This document shows, piece after piece, positions 58,545 to 64,000 of a stretch of DNA of 64,000 bases (its first letter is position 1; each line of letters starts with the position of its first letter). The position numbers were made by a program, and so were the translations under genes. The notes below the pieces were generated by a model. It saw only the letters and a program-made list of their open reading frames with translations. It had not been told where the DNA came from and searched no databases. The stretch comes from Cavia porcellus. Its lineage: Eukaryota > Chordata > Mammalia > Rodentia > Caviidae. The DNA lies in contig NW_026947504.1 in the NCBI RefSeq assembly GCF_034190915.1, positions 65,251,474 through 65,315,473 on the forward strand, written 5' to 3'.

Positions 58545-61500
58545 CTCAGTCTTCCTGCTGGTCTTAGCTTTATGAATAAGATGTGGACGTTTCAAAAACT
58601 AAGTAGGTCTTGGTCCTCAGGAAAACTCTTGAGAACCTAAATAATGGAAGCTCTTCAAGTTACGATGTTATGTCCCCATAAACACATAGTAAATTGAGAA
58701 TATTTAAATTGGAAAGGTGTTTAATACAACTAACTACCCCGCATTCTAGCTTAGCCAGATGAGAGCCTGCTCCTTGTTTTCCTTTGTGATATGGCACTCA
58801 CTGGCACTCCGGTCGCTGCCACTGTCTAACATTGTTAAAGAGCTCAGACTGCATGATGCTACTCTGCCAAAGATCTCAATTCAAAGTTTCAAGTACACTA
58901 CCTACTGTGGTCAAAGATCTCAATTCGGAGTTCAAAGTACATTTTCTATTGAATGCGGATCATTTTTTTCACCATTGCAAAGTGGAAATGTTGTAGGCTG
59001 AACCATTATTGAGGCCTGTTTGTAAAAATCAGCTGTTCCTGAATATTCCCTGGGAGAGAAACTTCTGTAACATTGTTGTATTTCATTTTCTTCACCAAGT
59101 ATTGTGTTCTCACAGATGTTGTTTGGTTCAACATGGCTAAGGCTTTTCTGCCTCACTCCTGGTTGTACACCTGCAGGCTTCTGAGAGATGATAGATACTT
59201 CCTGGTGCTTCTTTCATTTCTCGTTTGTTATATCTTACAAATAAATGCCCATGTTGGTTCTTTTCCATTTAAAATAGCCCTTCCATTTTTCCTGATATGT
59301 GAATTGGAGTTAACGTTACTGACTTGAGCTATGCTGGTCTTTGCTGGTAGGTTGATCACTCTCCATTACCTGCCCTGCCTTAGCACTCAGATGTTATGCA
59401 TATATTGACATATATTGACCAGTTGGGCAGTGAGTCTTGATGAGGTCACCTGGAATATCTTTTGTCAAGGGTAAAGGTAGCTCCTTTGCTGTGATTTGGT
59501 GGTTAGGTAACTAGTTCTGACCAATAGGTCTTAAGTAGTAGAAGTTCACTGGAAGGATGGAAGTGGGGAAAGGCTGAAGAAGGTTTCCTGATGAAAGAGT
59601 ACACAAACTGTTGTGCTTCATACTCTTTCATTGTGGCTTGATGTAATCATTAGGCAAGGGCAGCCATTTTGTGACCATGAATACTGATTCTTGTTGTGTA
59701 AAGGCACTGAACCCCCATGCACATAAACTACCAGAGGAATATTTCTTTATTTGGGATAGAATTTCAGTTGACACACTAAAATTCAGATGTAAGAAGGAAG
59801 AATCTTCTTTAATATTTAATATTGAAGAGGAGATTCTGTAATATTTTTAAAAAATATTTTTAATATTCCTTAAATGTTTTAATAACAGATTTTATCTTTT
59901 CCTGAGCCTTCAAGTTTGGAAGTAGTGGTGGTAAAGATGATAGTCAAAGTTTATATTTTTTAATTGATGATAATCTAATTTATTTTAAGGAAATGGCCCT
60001 GTTCAATTTAACTTCCATTCCTCTTACTTGGGGGGATGATTCAGTGTTATTCAGTAGTAGCATCAGTAGTAGAATCATCATAGAAGCATTCAGTAGTAGA
60101 ATCATCATTCAGATGATTCACACTGGCTCATTGTTGAGTGAGAATTTTGTAGATGAATTGCTAAGCCTAATAATCATTCAAATTAAGTTACATAAAGTTA
60201 CAATATAAAAACTAATATTCAAAACTCATCATTTCTTGCATATTTTACTACATTTTGCCATCATCTACGCAATTGAAGTCATTTGTGTTTGCTGTGTGCG
60301 TAAGTGGAATACTATATAATACTGCAATGAACAGGAGAGTGTCAATGCCTCTTTAACAAACTAACATCATTTCTTTGGGCTGTATTGTGGCCCTAATCCC
60401 AGTATCAATGCTTAACCTCCCAGTGTACCACTTCACTTATGTCAATGCTATAACATCTGAAAGATGAAGAACTTTGTATGAGCTCTGAAGACTGAATTTT
60501 ACAATTAGGAAATTGGTGACTTTGCCAATGAAGCTTTGATACAGGGATAGTATTGAGGAAAGAATTCAAAGTGAGACAGTGGAAGGGGTGAATGCAACAG
60601 CTGAGTTTGAAGAATAGGTAGAATGAAGGAAGGCTTGTTTTATCTGTTGGTTGTTTGGATTGAAGAGACCACCGATGATGAAATAGAGGAAGAAGGCAAG
60701 GACAGGATCGCAATGCAATTGGTGTGATTGACGGTAGAGAGGAACAAGATACACTTCTTTCAGGAGAAGATGAATGGAAATAAAATCTGAATGATGGAAG
60801 TTGTGGATGGTTGCCTTTTATTGAAATTTAGGAAGCTTTGTTGTCTTAGGACATGAAACAAATTTGGAAGTGGTGCTAAATATAGCAGTAGAGTAATATT
60901 TAGGGGACAGCTGAGACCGGAACTATTAACTCTGGTATTTAGATAATCTAGATGGTTTTGTGGTTTTTTCCTACTATAACAGTAAAATATTTGGAATTGG
61001 GGAAAAGAGAGAGTTTCTGTGAATTGTTAGAAAGAATGGGCAGAAGACTGTGCGAGAGTGAGACCAGGGATATTATAGCAGTACCTAACCAGGTAGGATT
61101 TGTATTGCTGATGACCAGAGGTTAAAAACTTTTTATATACCAGGGGAATTAATGGCAATATTTCTTTTGTTGAACTTTAACATTTAAATATTCACCACAT
61201 TGTTTGATCATTTTGCATATGGCAGTAGTGACAACATTTTAGAGAATGTGCTCCCGCTGAATCAAGAAGCCTCGAGGGGAAGCACAGGGCCTCATTGCTA
61301 TGAGGTTAACTAGAAGTTGCAGTGGCTCTTATCATGTGCCACCTGCCATCAGCTGTTTTTGCTCTACTTGGTTTCAACCAATCTAACACACTTGTTAAAA
61401 GTTTGAACCAGCACTTACATCACCATTATAACATTGCTTACAATTTTAGGCCTAGAGGATTTTGCTAATTTAATCAGTAGTATGATGATCAAAGGAATGT

Positions 61501-61905
61501 GGGATTCCTTGCATGGGCATTAAGCCAAAAAGTTTCCTCTGACCATAGTTATAGAAGGAAGGAGCTTCAGGAAGGATTGATAAAGTGGAGTAAAGGCAGG
61601 GAGTGGGAGGTAGGACATTTGATAAAGTTGAAGAAGTTTGATGTGAAAAGTACAGTTATGAGTGTTTGTCTGGAAAGCCAGAATTTTAGGTTGAGGTCAT
61701 ATTATAAACAGAAAAGAGCATAAATTTAGAAGAGTGACCAGCATGGTTAGAATTCTAGATCCTGCTATTTAATCATGCCTTATCTGTGTGAGGCTGAGCA
61801 GTATCTGCTTTGGGGTACAGTAGCCTAACTTTACATTGTCTGTGAAAATTACAGAAAATGAAGCCAAGTTAGTGGGATGTGCCTGGCATTCGGTGATAAA
61901 TTGTC
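58545..61905. other. Mostly unique DNA with local duplications
   Basis: No gene or dispersed repeat recognised. A 44-bp-spaced duplication (caaagatctcaattc at 58868 and 58912) and a cattcagtagtagaatcat repeat (60050-60110) are present. Small frames carry no domain signal. Confidence 0.45.
58868..58955. repeat. Short local tandem duplication
   Basis: Two copies of about 44 bp, each beginning caaagatctcaattc and containing aagtaca. The second copy is diverged at its end. Confidence 0.7.
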
Positions 61906-61908
61906 TTA

Positions 61909-61953
<45 letters not shown>

Positions 61954-62030
61954 TTTGGAGCCAGGCATTGAACTTACAACCTTGAGCTTGTCAGGTGGGT
62001 GCTTATGCTGCAAGGCTAAATCCTGGCCCT
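61906..62030 (-). mobile_element. ID-type SINE, antisense, with (ATT)n tail
   Basis: An (ATT)n run of about 45 bp (61908-61953) abuts an antisense ID body (ccaggcattgaacttacaac, then gcaaggctaaatcctggcc). The microsatellite likely arose from the SINE tail. Confidence 0.75.
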
Positions 62031-62164
62031 TTAACTATTGTTATTATGCAGGTGTAACCTTGGGAATGGGCTGCTAAAGGTGGTGGCCATTGGGAACAGA
62101 TGAAATCAGACTGGCTAGGTCACCATCATGAACCCTGTATCCTGGATCGGTCCGACCGACCATA

Positions 62165-63128
62165 ACTTTTTTTCCACATTTTTTTATTTTTCATTTTAAA
62201 GAGAATGAAACAAAACCAAACAAAATAGAGCAAAGCAGATCAGAACAGACCAATGCAAGCAACACAGGACTTCAAAACAAGACAACAGGAAATCAGCAGT
62301 GGCTACCATAATGTTTCTTATTTTCTTCAAAATAGTTGTCCACACACAGTAAATTCAAACAAAACAAAATAGTATAAAACCAGTCAGAACAAAAGAATGA
62401 AAGTATTATGGGACTTCAAAGCAAGATAATAGGAAATCAGCAATGGCTACCATAATGTCTCTTGTTTTCTTCAAAATAGCTGTTCATACCTTCACACATA
62501 CTGAAATCAAATAGTAGAAAACAGTCTAAAACTAATCAAAACAGAAGAATGAAAGCCTTACAGGACTTCAAAACAAGTTAATAAGAAATGAACAATGGTT
62601 ACTATAATGACTTATTTTCTTCAAAACAGTCATCCACACTATTATACCTAATAAAATAAAATACAACAGAATAAAAACAATCAAAACAAAAGAATAATAG
62701 CATTATAGGACTTTAAAATAAGATGAAATGAAATCAGCAATGCCTATGATAATGTCTCATTTTCTTCAAAATAGGTGTTCATACCACCACACACAATAAA
62801 ATCAATTCTTGTAGACTCTTTAGGAGAAATTCTAGGCATGATTTAAGCCTATACATGTACATTTATCCTTTCTGTATTAGAGGGGAAAAACAAAACAAAA
62901 TAAAAAAATACAAGAGATATAAGAAACAAAAGAGACAAATAAATAACAATAACAAAATTCCATAACAATAACAACATAGGCTTGCAAACATTGGTTGTAG
63001 GTACTTAACAGAGGTTGTTACCTTGCATAGTTATCTTAGAAAAAGAGTTACTCAGATTACCGGGTATAGACTTACAAAATTGATTCAATCCTATGAATGT
63101 TTACTGTTTTAAGTACTAATAGAATTAG
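62165..63128 (-). mobile_element. L1 3'UTR-only fragment with four about 147-bp tandem units
   Basis: Minus-strand L1 3' end (A-rich tail toward 62165). The marker ggacttcaaa recurs at 62267, 62412 and 62563, with ggactttaaa at 62708, a spacing of 145, 151 and 145 bp. Each unit also has ctaccataatgtct and cttcaaaatag. It is truncated at about 63128, before any ORF2. Confidence 0.75.
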
Positions 63129-63129
63129 T

Positions 63130-63545
63130 GAGTGGTACAATCTCTTCTGCACTTTTGGTGGGAGTGTAGACTTGTTCAACAACTATGGAAATCAGTTTGG
63201 AGGTTCCTCAAAAAGCTAGAATTGGAGGTCTCATTTAACCCAGCTATCCCTCTGCTGGGCATATTCCCAGAAGAAATGAAAACCTCATACCACAGTGGTA
63301 TATGTGCACCCATGTTTATAGTAGCACAATTTGTAATAGCCAAATGCTCATCAACTGAGGAATGGATTAAAAAATGTGGTATTTTTAATACAATGGAGTG
63401 TTACTCAGCTACAAAGAAGGATCACACTAAGGCTTTTATAGACACATGAATACAACTTGAGACCATATTCATAAATGAAATAAATCAAGTTCACATGTGT
63501 AAATACCATATTGTCTCCCTAGTGTAAGAACAGAAAGAAAAAATA
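63130..63545 (+). mobile_element. L1 ORF2 C-terminal fragment, plus strand
   Basis: Encodes a still-open 105-codon remnant of the ORF2 C-terminus: [41 protein letters not shown], and MECYSATKKDH. The 5' part of the CCHC motif is cut off. It abuts an oppositely oriented L1 3'UTR. The following 3'UTR is not of the same type as in the full-length copies. Confidence 0.85.
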
Positions 63546-64000
63546 AGATAGATCCAAAGTCGTCTTCAGTAAATATTGTGAAAGGGTATGAAACTGACCA
63601 TGACTTTGAGGAACACTAAGGCAGCTCTCTGGTTCTTTTGAAAGCCTGATTGGACCCTGTTCTGGTAGAGACATTTGTTTCACAGTACTGTTTTGTCCTT
63701 TAATCTCAGGATCACTTATGGGAGATGTATGAAGGTATGTAAGAACTAAGAGTTGTCTTGTTTGTTGAGGAGTAAAACTGAAACCATTACAGCTCAGATC
63801 TAGATTCTGAAGTCACAACTGGTCTGGTAAAGCCAGTTTTATGTTTTAGCACAATTTTTTTTAATAGTCACAACTAGCACTGGCATATCTTATCTTGCTT
63901 CTACCTTACTAAAGGGAAAGGCATAGGCAAATTGAGAATTTAAAAACTTAAGAGATTTAGAAGTTGAAGATGTGGTGCAAAGGTAGAGAACTTTTGTAGC
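63546..64000. other. Possible old L1 3'UTR, then unassigned
   Basis: The first part may be 3'UTR of the preceding L1. Nothing firm up to the right edge. Confidence 0.3.

Noticed and set aside
62180..62850. CRISPR-like array (regular repeats)
   Set aside because: The units of about 147 bp are contiguous, diverged L1 3'UTR repeats without short repeat-spacer structure, in a mammalian genome.
62165..63545. Twin-priming inversion of one L1
   Set aside because: Twin-priming inverts a more upstream segment. Here the inverted part is 3'UTR, which lies downstream of the plus-strand ORF2 piece.

Overview
The window looks like repeat-rich, AT-rich mammalian nuclear DNA from a rodent. The evidence is tRNA-derived ID-type SINEs, 7SL-derived B1-type SINEs, composites of the two (B1-dID-like), ERVL-MaLR-type solo LTRs, and many LINE-1 (L1) copies of different ages. 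B1/ID composites together with a non-standard ID sequence suggest a non-murid rodent, but I cannot fix the species. I found no host protein-coding gene, exon series, rRNA, true tRNA, CRISPR array or operon. The only intact long protein genes belong to an L1.

Layout. 0-3.6 kb: old L1 split by a solo LTR, then apparently unique DNA. 3.66-10.43 kb: a full-length plus-strand L1 with a tandem-monomer 5'UTR, intact ORF1 (350 aa) and ORF2 (1278 aa), a long 3'UTR, a poly(A) tail and a matching target-site duplication (TSD). 10.4-12.4 kb: ancient L1 and SINE fragments. 13.1-17.1 kb: a degenerate minus-strand L1 carrying three later SINE insertions. 19.9-21.8 kb: a minus-strand, ORF2-depleted L1 (half-L1-like) whose ORF1 is fused to a piece of endonuclease. 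22-34 kb: mostly non-repetitive DNA with scattered SINEs, an ancient L1 and microsatellites. 34.89-41.52 kb: a second full-length L1 on the minus strand, closely related to the first but disabled by CpG-type nonsense changes, frameshifts and an altered reverse-transcriptase motif. 41.8-47.2 kb: solo LTRs, ancient repeats, a palindromic repeat present twice, and an L1-tailed composite element. 47.7-48.7 kb: a truncated L1 with a TSD. 49.5-54.3 kb: an older minus-strand L1 lacking most of its endonuclease. 54.8-57.3 kb: a medium repeat and a second L1-tailed composite. 57.3-62 kb: mostly unique DNA. 62.2-63.5 kb: a minus-strand L1 3'UTR built of about 147-bp tandem units, next to a plus-strand L1 3' end.

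How the parts relate. The intact L1 encodes a plausible complete retrotransposition machinery: ORF1p as RNA chaperone, ORF2p as endonuclease and reverse transcriptase. Related machinery would have mobilised the SINEs, the truncated L1s and the ORF2-less L1-tailed elements. The most notable items are the apparently intact L1, the tandem repeats in its family's 3'UTR, the ORF1-endonuclease fusion, the GC-rich module joined to an L1 3'UTR (two copies), and the duplicated palindromic repeat.
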